A stretch of DNA of 64,000 nt from Seonamhaeicola sediminis (lineage in GTDB: Bacteria; Bacteroidota; Bacteroidia; Flavobacteriales; Flavobacteriaceae): positions 1 to 64,000 of the forward strand of contig NZ_SMZJ02000010.1 in NCBI RefSeq assembly GCF_004358095.2. The letters run 5' to 3'. The notes beneath the pieces are model-generated. The model was given only the letters and a program-made list of their open reading frames with translations. It did no database searches and was not told the origin of the DNA. The translations under genes and the position numbers were made by a program. Below, one piece after another: positions 1 to 8,506 of this stretch. Position 1 is the stretch's first letter, and every line of letters starts with the position of its first letter.

Positions 1-100
1 AAAAACCTTGCTCGTATTCAGATACAACCAAACGTTTGAAGTTCTCACTGTAATTTCTTGGGGGCTCTTGCTTTTTTCTTAACTGCCTTTTGTTTCCCAT
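1..100 (-). CDS. IS3-family transposase OrfA, N-terminal part (cut by window edge)
   Basis: Reading leftward from an ATG at base 100 gives 33 residues beginning MGNKRQLRKKQEPPRNYS and continuing into FKRLVVSEYEQG. This is a basic start followed by the first helix of a transposase helix-turn-helix, as in IS3-family OrfA proteins. An in-frame stop lies upstream at 128-130 with no better start between. The rest of the gene is off the left edge. Family assignment is by resemblance to such OrfA starts, not by a search. Confidence 0.6.
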   Translation of the reverse strand, partial: MGNKRQLRKKQEPPRNYSENFKRLVVSEYEQGF

Positions 101-146
101 TGTTCTAAATGTTATGGTCAACTTTTTTCAGGACGAGACATCATAA
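1..146 (-). mobile_element. Edge of an IS3-type insertion sequence
   Basis: The window starts inside a mobile element whose orfA reads leftward out of the window. Between that ORF and the flanking chromosomal terminator lies a segment which, read on the minus strand, starts TGATGTCTCGTCCTG near base 143. This has the TG-start look of an IS3-type terminal inverted repeat. The other end, the orfB and any target duplication lie outside the window, so the family call rests on the OrfA N-terminus and the end sequence only. Confidence 0.6.
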
Positions 147-147
147 T

Positions 148-178
148 AAAAAAATACCTCTCATGGGGTGTTTTTTTA
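148..178 (-). terminator. Rho-independent terminator of the Na/Pi symporter gene
   Basis: An A-run at 148-154 pairs with a T-run at 171-177, closing a stem of about 12 pairs with a 6-base loop and one or two G-T wobbles. It overlaps the stop codon of the symporter gene. The A/T arms make it usable in both directions, so it also separates the gene from the insertion sequence. Confidence 0.7.
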
Positions 179-1942
179 TTGGCTATTTTCTAATAATGAA
201 TCTGTTTTTCCATATAACAATTCGGCGACTTCAATTAGCTTTTTTATCATATCGTTTACATTAGAATAATCATTAAAAAGCGAGGATGCCATTTCAACAG
301 TAATCAAGTCTTTTCTAATTAATTTGTCAATAGATTTATTACTAGACCTAATACTCTCTTTGGCATCTTGCTTTAGTTGTTTAAGCTGTTGCTCATACTT
401 TTTGCTATCGCCATTGCTGTCTTTCCTAAACAGATAAATTACGCGAAGTACTTTGGCCATTTTTTTTCTTAAGTCATCATACGCATTATGCAAATGTACG
501 TTATCACTTTTACCTGCATAAGTTACATTTTTATTAAGCTCTCTGGCATCTTTTATAATCTCAACCATTTTTCTGTTGGCTATTTTAATTTCACCAATCA
601 TATTGGTTTGCTTTTTATTTAAGTTTAACTTGCTTTGGGCGGTAGTTGCAAACCTTATAATCTCTCCGTAAATAGATTTTACTTTGGTATAATAAAGTTC
701 ATCTACATTAGTCTTCAAATCTTCCTGCGAATGCTTTACCAATTGTTTTAGTTTCATCTTAGATTTTACATCTTCTCTATGAATATTCAAAGCATGTGCA
801 ACAATCTCAAAAATAGTGTTCTTGTACAAATACTGCGATTCTTGAACTAAAGCTGTTATAGCAGAGCCTGGAAATTTTAATACAGCCGGGTTAAGAAATT
901 TAGGTTCATCAACTTCTTTAGTGGTTTTCTCTTTAAAAAATCGCAATAAAAAGCGTTCTAGCCTGCTTATAAAGGGTATCATTAAAACAACTCCCAACAC
1001 GTTAAAAATAGTATGAAACAAAGCCAACTTTAGCGTATAATTTGTTGAAGCTATTTGAAGTGTTTCTGATAGGTTGTTAACTAATTTGGCCAATGGAAAT
1101 ATTAAAGCCATTGTAACTAAACCCGTTACAACATTAAAAATGAAATGAGCCACCGCTAACCGTTTACCAGCACTGTTTGAACCTAAAGCTCCTAAAACAG
1201 CTGTTATTGTAGTACCAATATTAGCACCAATAGCTAATGCCAAAGCATTCTCATATTCAATTTGTCCTGCAGAAAGTGCGGTTAATATAAGTGCTAAGGT
1301 AGCACTACTAGACTGTAGAATGGTAGTAACAACAACACCAAGACCTGTATAAATAAGCACTCCTAGAAATCCTGAAACAGCATACTCAGACAAATCTATG
1401 TATTCTTTAAACACATCAAACCCCTCCTTCATGTAATGAATTCCCAAAAAGAAAAAACCAAGGCCTGCTAGTACATTTCCTATACCTTTATAAACCACTT
1501 TTTTCTGAAAAGAAAACACAATTCCAAAAACAAGCATGGGTAATGCTAAGGCAGATATTTTAATTTTTAGACCAAAACCCGCTACCAACCACGCGGTAGC
1601 TGTGGTTCCAATATTGGCTCCAAATATTAAACCTAAGCCACCACCAAGAGATATTAACCCTGCACTTATGAATGATATGGTGATTACCGAAACTAATGAA
1701 CTTGATTGAATTAACGCTGTAACCGCCGCTCCCGTTGGAATACTTTTGTATAGTTTATTAGTGGCATTTTTTAAGATATTCTGTAAGGGTCCTTTGGTAA
1801 AAACCTTGAAACCTTCTTCTAACATAATCATGCCAAAAAGCAAAATAGCAACCCCAGCAGAAATTGTTTTAAAATTAGGGTTTAAATAAAGTATTACTCC
1901 TAAAACAAGCAAAAGCCCAAAAAAAATAGACTTTCTAATCAT
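176..1942 (-). CDS. Na/Pi cotransporter family protein
   Basis: 588-residue integral membrane protein predicted to take up inorganic phosphate with sodium. The first 350 residues are hydrophobic and contain the two inverted repeats of the Na/Pi symporter family, each with the QSSS signature (ALIQSSSLVS near residue 80, TILQSSSATLAL near residue 210) and the paired GANIGTT motifs. The C-terminal 200 residues are hydrophilic, rich in Lys/Glu, and resemble the PhoU-like helical domain fused to NptA/YjbB-type members. Length fits the family. It is monocistronic, reads away from the DUF6503 gene, and ends in a hairpin terminator. The substrate is inferred from the family. Confidence 0.9.
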   Translation of the reverse strand: MIRKSIFFGLLLVLGVILYLNPNFKTISAGVAILLFGMIMLEEGFKVFTKGPLQNILKNATNKLYKSIPTGAAVTALIQSSSLVSVITISFISAGLISLGGGLGLIFGANIGTTATAWLVAGFGLKIKISALALPMLVFGIVFSFQKKVVYKGIGNVLAGLGFFFLGIHYMKEGFDVFKEYIDLSEYAVSGFLGVLIYTGLGVVVTTILQSSSATLALILTALSAGQIEYENALALAIGANIGTTITAVLGALGSNSAGKRLAVAHFIFNVVTGLVTMALIFPLAKLVNNLSETLQIASTNYTLKLALFHTIFNVLGVVLMIPFISRLERFLLRFFKEKTTKEVDEPKFLNPAVLKFPGSAITALVQESQYLYKNTIFEIVAHALNIHREDVKSKMKLKQLVKHSQEDLKTNVDELYYTKVKSIYGEIIRFATTAQSKLNLNKKQTNMIGEIKIANRKMVEIIKDARELNKNVTYAGKSDNVHLHNAYDDLRKKMAKVLRVIYLFRKDSNGDSKKYEQQLKQLKQDAKESIRSSNKSIDKLIRKDLITVEMASSLFNDYSNVNDMIKKLIEVAELLYGKTDSLLENSQ

Positions 1943-2129
1943 GTAAATTATTTTATGTAATTATTAGTGAGCTTCAAGATAGCGCAAAGTAATTTCTAAA
2001 AAAAATAACTTTTTGTGAGACCAATATAAATAAGCACTAAAGATTCGGTCCATACAACTCTCCCCTGTATAAGTTGGCTTATAAAACTTTAGAATTTGGT
2101 TAACTTACAAATACTTATATTTAAAGTAT

Positions 2130-2846
2130 ATGAAAACATTACCTCTATTAATAGTACTTGTAGTACTTATGCCTTCTTGTGAACAAACACTAACGCACAC
2201 AGAGTTATTGGAAAAAACCATTAAGTATCACGACCCAAATAGTAATTGGGCAACCTTTAACGGTAAATTAAGTATTACTTCAAAAATACCCGAGAAAACC
2301 TCAAGGTATAGTGATATTGAAATAAATTTACCCAACGAGTTTTTTAAGGTTATTACTAGAAGAGATTCTATTATAACACAAATGACTGTTAATAAAAACC
2401 ATTGTGATTTCGCTTTAAATAATTCTAAAATTATATCAGAGGAAGACATTAGAAAATATAATCTAATTTGTGATCGTGTCCATCTTTATAAAGACTACTA
2501 CACCTATTTGTACGGATTGCCTATGAAGTTAAAGGATGTTGGAACCAATATTCACCCCAAGATTGAAAAGAAAAACTTTAAAGGAAAAGATTATTTAGTT
2601 CTAAAAGTTACTTACCACGAAAAAGTTGGAAACAATATTTGGTATTTTTATTTCAATCCCAAAACCTACGCTATGGAAGTATATCAATTCTACAAAACTG
2701 ATGATAGTGGAAACAAAAAAAATGATTCTGGAGAGTATATTCTTTTAACTGAGGAAAAACTTGTAAATGGTATTAAAATGCCAAAAAATAGAGCTTGGTA
2801 CTATAATAAAAATGATAAACTATTAGGTGTTGATATTTTGAACTAA
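2130..2846 (+). CDS. DUF6503 family lipoprotein
   Basis: 238-residue predicted lipoprotein of unknown function. The signal peptide ends in a lipobox (LMPSC) with the lipid-bearing Cys at residue 17. The sequence after it (LLEKTIKYHDPNSNW) matches the start of a protein family common in Flavobacteriia that I recognise as DUF6503. The rest is beta-rich, with aromatic pairs such as NIWYFYFNP and a final KLVNGIKMPKNRAWYY, as in LolA/LolB-like periplasmic folds; that fold link is inference. It stands alone between divergent and convergent genes. A TTTG at 2095 and TATATTTA at 2116 may form its promoter, which would leave almost no 5' leader. Confidence 0.8.
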   Translation: MKTLPLLIVLVVLMPSCEQTLTHTELLEKTIKYHDPNSNWATFNGKLSITSKIPEKTSRYSDIEINLPNEFFKVITRRDSIITQMTVNKNHCDFALNNSKIISEEDIRKYNLICDRVHLYKDYYTYLYGLPMKLKDVGTNIHPKIEKKNFKGKDYLVLKVTYHEKVGNNIWYFYFNPKTYAMEVYQFYKTDDSGNKKNDSGEYILLTEEKLVNGIKMPKNRAWYYNKNDKLLGVDILN

Positions 2847-2879
2847 AGAAAAAGCATCGTAATTACGATGCTTTTTCTT
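2846..2879. terminator. Bidirectional rho-independent terminator
   Basis: A perfect palindrome of 34 bases starts at the DUF6503 stop codon: AAGAAAAAGCATCGTAA followed by its exact reverse complement. Its A-rich left arm and T-rich right arm let it work for the DUF6503 gene (plus) and for nrdA (minus), which converge here. Confidence 0.85.
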
Positions 2880-2931
2880 ATGAAATTTAAGTCCCTTTAA
2901 AAGAAACAAACTATTAAAAAGTTTTCGTTAA

Positions 2932-4725
2932 CTATCCTTCACAGCTAGTACATTCTTTTTTCTGTTTAAATTTTTGAGCTGCGTTCATACTATGTTGATA
3001 ATACAATGACTTTAAGCCTAGTTTCCAGGCAGTTACATAAATTTTATTAATATCTTTAACAGGCATATCAGGATGCACAATAATGTTCACAGATTGTCCT
3101 TGATCTATATGGTTTTGTCTGTTTGCCGCTTGATAAACAATGGTTAATTGGTCTATTTCAGAATAGGTTTTGAATACATCACGTTCATGCTCTGTTAAAA
3201 ATTCTAAATGCTGAACAGAGCCATCATAATCTCTAATACTTTTCCATACCTCGGGTGTATTCATTCCCTTTTCTTCAAGTAAATTTAATAAGTACGGATT
3301 CTTTATGGTAGTCTTAATTTTAGCAATATCCTTAACATAAATATTAGACCAAATTGGCTCGATACCTTGAGAAACCTGACCTAGAATGAATGCTGAAGAT
3401 GTAGTGGGTGCAATAGCATTTAATGTAGCATTACGTCTCCCATACCCTTTTAAAACTTCTGGTTCTCCAAAGCGTTCTGCTAATTCTTCAGAGGCTTTAT
3501 ATGATTTCTCCTTAATTACTTTAAAAATTTCACTATTCAATTCATAAGCCTCAGCACTATCAAATGGTAACATTTTAGATTGCAACAAAGAATGCCATCC
3601 TAAAGCACCTAACCCTAATGCTCTATTAGCTTTTGCAAAATTATAAGCACGCTCCATAAACATGAAGGTTTGTCTGTCATCTAAATCACTAGAATCTCTA
3701 AACTCTTCAAGTTTATCAATAAACTCTGTAATTACAGCATCTAAGAAATATACCATAGTTTCAACAGCATCGGTATCTTTCCATTTATCATAGTGTAATA
3801 AATTTATTGAAGAAAGCACACACACAAAAGACCATTTTTCATTAGAAGGTAGCATAATTTCGGTACATAAATTACTTGCCACAATCTTATGGTTATTCTC
3901 CTTATAAACCTGTGGAGCCTGGTTATTAGCATGGTCATTAAAGAAAATATAGGGATAGCCTATTTCACCTCTACGCTGAATTACCTTGGCCCATATAGAA
4001 CGCTTATCAACATCGCCATCAATCATTTCCTGCATCCATTTATCACTAACCGTAACGCCATGTGTTAACTCTTGTATAGAATTCCCTTCAGTACCAATTT
4101 CTAAAAACTCATTAATATCTGGGTGCTCTACTGGTAAGTATGGAGAAAAACGCCCACGTCTTACAGAACCTTGACTAACCACATCTACCATTTTCTCAAA
4201 GAGTTGCATGATATGAACAGCTCCTGAAGACGCCCCATTGTTTTTTACTGGAGCTCCTCTATGTCTGAGGTTTCCAAAATATCCAGAAGTTCCGCCACCT
4301 AACTTAGACATCATCCCTACCTCGGATTGCGTATATAGAATATTACCCATATCATCTGCGATATTAGATCCAAAACAACTTATTGGCAAGCCTCTTTTCT
4401 TACCGAAATTAGACCAAACAGGTGAGGCTAATGAGAAGAAACCTTCTGACATATACTTATAAAATTTGTCTGCATAACCTTCTATTTGAAGAATTTGTTC
4501 AGCTCTATCTGCTATTTCTCGAATTCTTTCCTCTGGAGTTGCCTCGTCTGTTAAGTATCCAGACGCTAGAAACTTACGGCTGTTTTCGGTTAACCATTCA
4601 AATTTTAAGTCTTCTTTAGAATTATTGACATTTTTAATTTGCTCCTTACGGGCATTAATTAATTGGTCATAATTAGATTGTTGTTCTGTGGTCTGGTTGT
4701 CTTGTTGCTCTGTGTTAATTTTCAT
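2932..4725 (-). CDS. nrdA: Ribonucleoside-diphosphate reductase, alpha (catalytic) subunit, without ATP-cone
   Basis: Catalytic subunit of class I ribonucleotide reductase, making dNDPs from NDPs. At 597 residues it is short for NrdA (about 750-850 in E. coli-like forms) because it starts directly at the catalytic region and has no N-terminal ATP-cone. Visible active-site features are the PISCFGSN Cys, the NLCTEIMLPSNE Asn/Cys/Glu set, a second Cys in FVCVLSSINL, the tandem Tyr in SLYYQHSMNA, and a C-terminal CTSC redox pair. It follows nrdB with a 3-base gap, so the two are co-transcribed. The missing overall-activity domain is found on NrdB instead, as described for the flavobacterium Leeuwenhoekiella blandensis. 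Confidence 0.95.
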   Translation of the reverse strand: MKINTEQQDNQTTEQQSNYDQLINARKEQIKNVNNSKEDLKFEWLTENSRKFLASGYLTDEATPEERIREIADRAEQILQIEGYADKFYKYMSEGFFSLASPVWSNFGKKRGLPISCFGSNIADDMGNILYTQSEVGMMSKLGGGTSGYFGNLRHRGAPVKNNGASSGAVHIMQLFEKMVDVVSQGSVRRGRFSPYLPVEHPDINEFLEIGTEGNSIQELTHGVTVSDKWMQEMIDGDVDKRSIWAKVIQRRGEIGYPYIFFNDHANNQAPQVYKENNHKIVASNLCTEIMLPSNEKWSFVCVLSSINLLHYDKWKDTDAVETMVYFLDAVITEFIDKLEEFRDSSDLDDRQTFMFMERAYNFAKANRALGLGALGWHSLLQSKMLPFDSAEAYELNSEIFKVIKEKSYKASEELAERFGEPEVLKGYGRRNATLNAIAPTTSSAFILGQVSQGIEPIWSNIYVKDIAKIKTTIKNPYLLNLLEEKGMNTPEVWKSIRDYDGSVQHLEFLTEHERDVFKTYSEIDQLTIVYQAANRQNHIDQGQSVNIIVHPDMPVKDINKIYVTAWKLGLKSLYYQHSMNAAQKFKQKKECTSCEG

Positions 4726-4728
4726 TTT

Positions 4729-6003
4729 TTAAAAAAGGTCGTCGCTAGTTATACTTTTTGTTCTTTTACTATAGTTAATGGATCTTTTCACAAAGAAATC
4801 TCCATGTTTGGTTCCAATTATCTCATCATCAAACCATTCGGTCTGAGCTACTAATGCCTCATCGATATCAAATACCTTATCTATTCCAATGCTTTCTAAT
4901 GAATTATTAAACCTGTTTTTAATAAATTCATTTACCACATCTTTAGGCAAGAAGTCTAATTCCCCTTCTTCAAAAATCCAGTCTACAATATCACTTTCTG
5001 CCTTAAAAGCTTCTTTACATATTTCTTGAATTTTCACCCCATAATCATCTCCAAACCAGGCCGGATTTTCCTTTTGGATAATTTTAATAACATCAATTCC
5101 AAAATCACCGTGAATTTGTTCTTCTTTTGAAGTAGCTTCAACAACATTAGAAATACCTTTAAGCATATTTTTATGCTTGTTGAAAGCCATAATAATCAAG
5201 AACTGAGAAAATAATGATACGTGCTCTATAAATAATGAGAATAATAAAATAGATTCTGCATACTCTTGGATATTTTCACTTTTAGAATTTTTAAGAGCTG
5301 TTTCCAAATAATGCACGCGCCTCATAATTACTGGCTTCTTTTTAAGCGCCTTAAACTCTGCATTTAATCCTAAAATCTCCAACAAATGTGAATAGGCATC
5401 ATGGTGACGCACTTCACTCTCTGCAAAGGTTGCTCCCACAGATCCAATTTCTGGCTTAGGCATTTTTTGATAAATGTCTCCCCAAAATGTTTTAACGGCT
5501 ACCTCAATTTGAGATATAGCTAACATGGTGTTTTTTATGGCAGATTTTTCTACAGAATTAAGCTGCGCTTTAAAATCTTGAATGTCACTTGTAAAATTAA
5601 ACTCAGTATGTATCCAATAAGAATGTCTAATGGCATTTACATACTCATATAAATCTGGATATTCATAAGGCTTCAGGTTAATACGCTTTTCAAAGATATT
5701 AGCTTGTCTCTTTCTAGCTTGTTCATCTCTGTAGAGAATATAAGCCTTTGCAGCATCATGAAACGCACTATCCATTAACTTATCCTCAACAATATCCTGC
5801 ACCTGTTCTACGGTTGGAATATATCGAGTATCCAGAGCTTTTCTGGCTAGGAGCGATTCAAAAACTCTGTCTGAGATATCACTGGCATCTTGCCTAGATC
5901 CATGATTAACCGAAAGCATTGCTTTTTCAATGGCATTTGTGATTTTGTCTAAAACGAAAGGAGTCGTTTCGTAATCTCGTTTAATAATATGCGTTATTTC
6001 CAT
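4729..6003 (-). CDS. nrdB: Ribonucleoside-diphosphate reductase, beta subunit with N-terminal ATP-cone
   Basis: Radical-generating subunit of class I ribonucleotide reductase. Residues 1-100 form an ATP-cone (KRDYETTPFVLDKITNAI... then VEQVQDIVEDKLM and AAKAYILYRDEQ), a nucleotide-sensing domain normally fused to the alpha subunit. Residues 120-400 are the helical ferritin-like domain. Glu167, Glu197, His200 and the later EQIHGDFG look like metal ligands, and Tyr204 lies where the radical Tyr of classical NrdB would be. The 424-residue length equals a usual NrdB plus one cone. In L. blandensis this architecture moves dATP inhibition to NrdB, and that enzyme carries a mixed-valent dimanganese cofactor. 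By analogy this may be class Id, which is inference. First gene of the nrdB-nrdA operon. Confidence 0.93.
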   Translation of the reverse strand: MEITHIIKRDYETTPFVLDKITNAIEKAMLSVNHGSRQDASDISDRVFESLLARKALDTRYIPTVEQVQDIVEDKLMDSAFHDAAKAYILYRDEQARKRQANIFEKRINLKPYEYPDLYEYVNAIRHSYWIHTEFNFTSDIQDFKAQLNSVEKSAIKNTMLAISQIEVAVKTFWGDIYQKMPKPEIGSVGATFAESEVRHHDAYSHLLEILGLNAEFKALKKKPVIMRRVHYLETALKNSKSENIQEYAESILLFSLFIEHVSLFSQFLIIMAFNKHKNMLKGISNVVEATSKEEQIHGDFGIDVIKIIQKENPAWFGDDYGVKIQEICKEAFKAESDIVDWIFEEGELDFLPKDVVNEFIKNRFNNSLESIGIDKVFDIDEALVAQTEWFDDEIIGTKHGDFFVKRSINYSKRTKSITSDDLF

Positions 6004-6410
6004 ATTGTTGGTTTAGTTAAAAATTGACATACAAAACCTTGCAGGATATTCCTGAAAATACACCGAAGCAATCCCGTGCACTTTAAAAACTTTGTTGAAA
6101 AATCTGCTAAAAAATAATCCAACAAAGATTATAATTTGTTTAATGTATCTTTTTACTCAGAATTGAGTTTCACAAAGATTGTAAAATGATTGATACGTTT
6201 TTAGACAAATAAAAAAACGTTTTCAACAAGTTTTTAACAAAGAAAAAAACGCTTAATTTTTAAGAAGTTTACAAGAAAAAACATGTAAGTAATTAATAAT
6301 CAATTTTTTATGTTTTTTACAAAATAAAAAAGTTTACAAAAAAATAATATACTCTTAACTTTAAAGAACCCTTTAATTTACTGGGTTTTTTTGAGTTTTT
6401 TTGAAGATGT
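6004..6410 (-). promoter_or_regulatory. Intergenic region upstream of nrdBA
   Basis: 407 very AT-rich bases with no convincing gene. It should hold the nrdBA promoter, since both flanking genes read leftward. On the minus strand the block ATCTTTGTTG (6121-6134 region) and a near copy ATCTTTGTGA (about 6171-6184) form an imperfect direct repeat 50 bases apart, each ending in the TTTG of a Bacteroidota -7 element. A weak hairpin (AACCC at 6367 with GGGTT at 6383) beside the DUF3109 gene end may be its terminator. No clear NrdR-box pair was found. Confidence 0.4.
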
Positions 6411-6974
6411 TTACAATGTTTTAGCAACTTTTTCAAGCTCAGCATACCAATCTTCACCAAATTTTCTTATGAGTGCTTCCTTTACAAATTTATAAACAGG
6501 AACACCTAATGCTTCACCCAACTCACATGCATCGTCACAAATTTGCCATTTGTGATAATTTACTGCTGAAAATTCGGTGTAATCTCTAACCCTAATAGGG
6601 TATAAATGACAAGAAACCGGTTTCTTCCATGAAATTTCTCCTTGGTTATAAGCTTCTTCAATGGCGCACATAGCTACATTATTTTCATCAAAAATAACAT
6701 AAGCGCAATCTGCATTATTAATCAACGGTGTTTCAAGTTCTCCGTCTTCAGTAGTTATATAAGTACCTTGTGCTTCAATAGCAGCAATACCTTCTTTACG
6801 CAGAAAAGGTTTTACCTTTGGGTAGATATCTTTAAGAATATCAATTTCCTCCTTATCTAAAGGGGCTCCCGCATCACCATCTATACAACAAGCTCCTTTG
6901 CATGCAGATAGATTACACAGAAAATCTTTCTTGATGAGATCATCAGATACAATGGTTTTACCTAACTGAAACAT
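6411..6974 (-). CDS. DUF3109 family cysteine-rich protein
   Basis: 187-residue cytoplasmic protein of the DUF3109 family, whose function is not established. The N-terminal part has a dense Cys cluster (LCNLSACKGACCIDGD, four Cys near residues 20-31). Further conserved Cys follow in NADCAYVIF, VAMCAIEEA, KPVSCHLYPIRV and WQICDDACELG. This Cys spacing resembles the YkgJ-type zinc/iron-chelating families, so a bound metal or Fe-S cluster is likely, but that is inference from the pattern. The gene is monocistronic and divergent from marC. Confidence 0.85.
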   Translation of the reverse strand: MFQLGKTIVSDDLIKKDFLCNLSACKGACCIDGDAGAPLDKEEIDILKDIYPKVKPFLRKEGIAAIEAQGTYITTEDGELETPLINNADCAYVIFDENNVAMCAIEEAYNQGEISWKKPVSCHLYPIRVRDYTEFSAVNYHKWQICDDACELGEALGVPVYKFVKEALIRKFGEDWYAELEKVAKTL

Positions 6975-7022
6975 GAAACTTAAAAATTAGCCCACAAAGA
7001 TAAACTTTCAAATTGTTATGTA

Positions 7023-7052
7023 TTGCGATTTAATAATAAATACAGACCTTTG
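7023..7052 (+). promoter_or_regulatory. Bacteroidota-type promoter of the marC gene cluster
   Basis: A TTG at 7023-7025 is followed after exactly 19 bases by GACCTTTG at 7045-7052, close to the -33/-7 consensus TTG-N19-TAnnTTTG. Transcription would then start near 7059. This is why the ATG at 7069 is chosen for marC rather than the upstream in-frame ATG at 7018, which lies before the promoter. Confidence 0.55.
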
Positions 7053-7068
7053 CACAAAAATTTTAATC

Positions 7069-7653
7069 ATGGTGCAACTTAATTTTAAGGAAATTATTAC
7101 AGCCTTTATGGTTTTGTTTGCTGTTATAGATATTGTAGGTAATATTCCCATAGTACTTGATTTAAGAAAAAAAGTAGGTCATATACAAAGTGGTAAAGCA
7201 TCCCTCATTGCGGGATTTATTATGATTGTTTTCCTCTTCCTTGGGAAAAGCATTTTAAACCTAATAGGTATTGATGTAAACTCTTTTGCGGTTGCTGGAG
7301 CCTTTATTCTTTTCTTTATAGCTCTGGAAATGATATTGGGTATTACTCTTTATAAACAAGAAGAAACTAACCCCATGACTGCTTCAGTGTTTCCTCTAGC
7401 GTTTCCGCTAATGGCAGGTCCAGGTAGTTTAACCACGCTTTTGTCTTTACGTGCCGAATTTAGAGTTGAAAACATTATCATTGCTATTATATTAAATGTA
7501 ATTGTCATTTTTATTGTTTTAAAGACCTCTAAAAAAATTGAGCATTTTTTAGGCGCTAATGGAATTAGTATTATTAGAAAAGTCTTTGGTGTGGTTTTAT
7601 TGGCTATTGCTGTAAAGTTATTTACTGAAAATATTAAAGTTTTATTTGACTAG
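7069..7653 (+). CDS. MarC family membrane protein
   Basis: About 194 residues from the chosen start (MVQLNFKEII), with six hydrophobic segments. Diagnostic stretches are the N-terminal AVIDIVGNIPIVLDL and the mid-protein TASVFPLAFPLMAGPGSLTTLL, both hallmarks of the MarC/UPF0056 family of integral inner-membrane proteins. Their transport role is unproven; the original link to multiple antibiotic resistance was withdrawn. An upstream ATG at 7018 is in frame but would place the start before the promoter, so it is not used. It begins a three-gene run (marC, small membrane protein, FAD oxidoreductase) with gaps of 1-2 bases. Confidence 0.88.
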   Translation: MVQLNFKEIITAFMVLFAVIDIVGNIPIVLDLRKKVGHIQSGKASLIAGFIMIVFLFLGKSILNLIGIDVNSFAVAGAFILFFIALEMILGITLYKQEETNPMTASVFPLAFPLMAGPGSLTTLLSLRAEFRVENIIIAIILNVIVIFIVLKTSKKIEHFLGANGISIIRKVFGVVLLAIAVKLFTENIKVLFD

Positions 7654-7655
7654 TT

Positions 7656-7859
7656 ATGAGAATTATTACTACCATTATCATTGTTTTAGCTACAGTAATG
7701 GCTATTTTCAATGCTACTAAAATTGATTTTGAAAAACCTTTTGAAGGTGACAGCATGATTGCTATAATTACAATTTTGGCGGCTTTATGTGCTATTGTTT
7801 TAATGCTTATTTTAAGAATATCAAAACGTATTGAACAAAAAGTAAAAGAAAAAAAATAA
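7656..7859 (+). CDS. Small two-TM membrane protein, LapA-like
   Basis: 67 residues: a first hydrophobic helix (IITTIIIVLATVMAIF), a short loop with NATKIDFEKPFEG, a second helix (IITILAALCAIVLMLILRI) and a basic Lys-rich tail. The layout matches the LapA/DUF1049 type of small two-pass inner-membrane proteins, where a conserved NxxxVxF-like loop separates the helices. Function cannot be stated. It sits 2 bases after marC and 1 base before the FAD oxidoreductase gene, so translation is probably coupled in one operon. Confidence 0.65.
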   Translation: MRIITTIIIVLATVMAIFNATKIDFEKPFEGDSMIAIITILAALCAIVLMLILRISKRIEQKVKEKK

Positions 7860-7860
7860 C

Positions 7861-8466
7861 ATGTTTGATGTTCTAATAATTGGTGGTGGCGCTGCAGGTT
7901 TATCGTGTGCTTTAGTTTTAGGTTCTGCTAAAGAAAAGGCCTTTGCTAATGATAAACATATTGGTATTATTGTACACCAAAAAACTTCGCATTTACAAAC
8001 AGCACTGTTTAATAATGTACTTGGACTTGCTCCCGGCACTACTGGAGCCTCAATCTTACAAAGTGGGAAACAACAATTATTTGATTTATACCCACATATA
8101 GAACAGATAGAAAAAGAAAAGGTTTTAGAAATTTCCAAAACCAACTATGGATTTGAGGTTAAAACCAACAAAAACATTTACCAGACTAAAATTGCAGTAG
8201 TAACAGTAGGTTATACTAATTTAATGCGCATTAAAGGACTTGAACAGTATGTGGAGGCACACCCAAGAGATGTTGTTGAAAAAGAACGTATATGGTTAAA
8301 AAATATAGACCATTTGATTGAAGAAAACCTTTATGTAGCTGGCACTCTTGCTGGCTGGCGTTCTCAATTTGCTATTGCTTCTGGAAGTGGTGCTCACGTG
8401 GCAACCGATATTTTAACACATTGGAACAATGGGAAGCATACCAAGGTTCATGATAAAATAGAATAA
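7861..8466 (+). CDS. Small FAD-dependent oxidoreductase, thioredoxin-reductase-like
   Basis: 201-residue flavoprotein. A Rossmann FAD-binding motif GGGAAG lies at residues 8-13. The C-terminal block NLYVAGTLAGWRSQFAIASGSG matches the second FAD contact of thioredoxin-reductase-like enzymes, where NLYVAGD is usual; here Asp is replaced by Thr. At 200 residues it is much shorter than thioredoxin reductase (about 310) and seems to lack the inserted NADPH domain and the CxxC pair. It is therefore a single-domain FAD protein whose electron donor is unclear. Last gene of the marC operon, followed by a terminator. Confidence 0.75.
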   Translation: MFDVLIIGGGAAGLSCALVLGSAKEKAFANDKHIGIIVHQKTSHLQTALFNNVLGLAPGTTGASILQSGKQQLFDLYPHIEQIEKEKVLEISKTNYGFEVKTNKNIYQTKIAVVTVGYTNLMRIKGLEQYVEAHPRDVVEKERIWLKNIDHLIEENLYVAGTLAGWRSQFAIASGSGAHVATDILTHWNNGKHTKVHDKIE

Positions 8467-8494
8467 AAAAACAGGTTTTATTAACCTGTTTTTA
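8466..8494. terminator. Bidirectional rho-independent terminator
   Basis: AAAAACAGGTT (8467-8477) pairs with AACCTGTTTTT (8483-8493) around a five-base loop. A flanking A-run on the left and T-run on the right serve both the FAD oxidoreductase gene and the convergent globin gene. Confidence 0.85.
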
Positions 8495-8506
8495 TTATCT
8501 GTAGTA

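Noticed and set aside
6121-6184. NrdR boxes
   Set aside because: The two repeats are 50 bases apart rather than the roughly 31 of paired NrdR boxes and do not resemble the box consensus.
7018-7068. Upstream in-frame start for marC
   Set aside because: It would lie before the promoter elements at 7023-7052, and the added residues do not match the family N-terminus.
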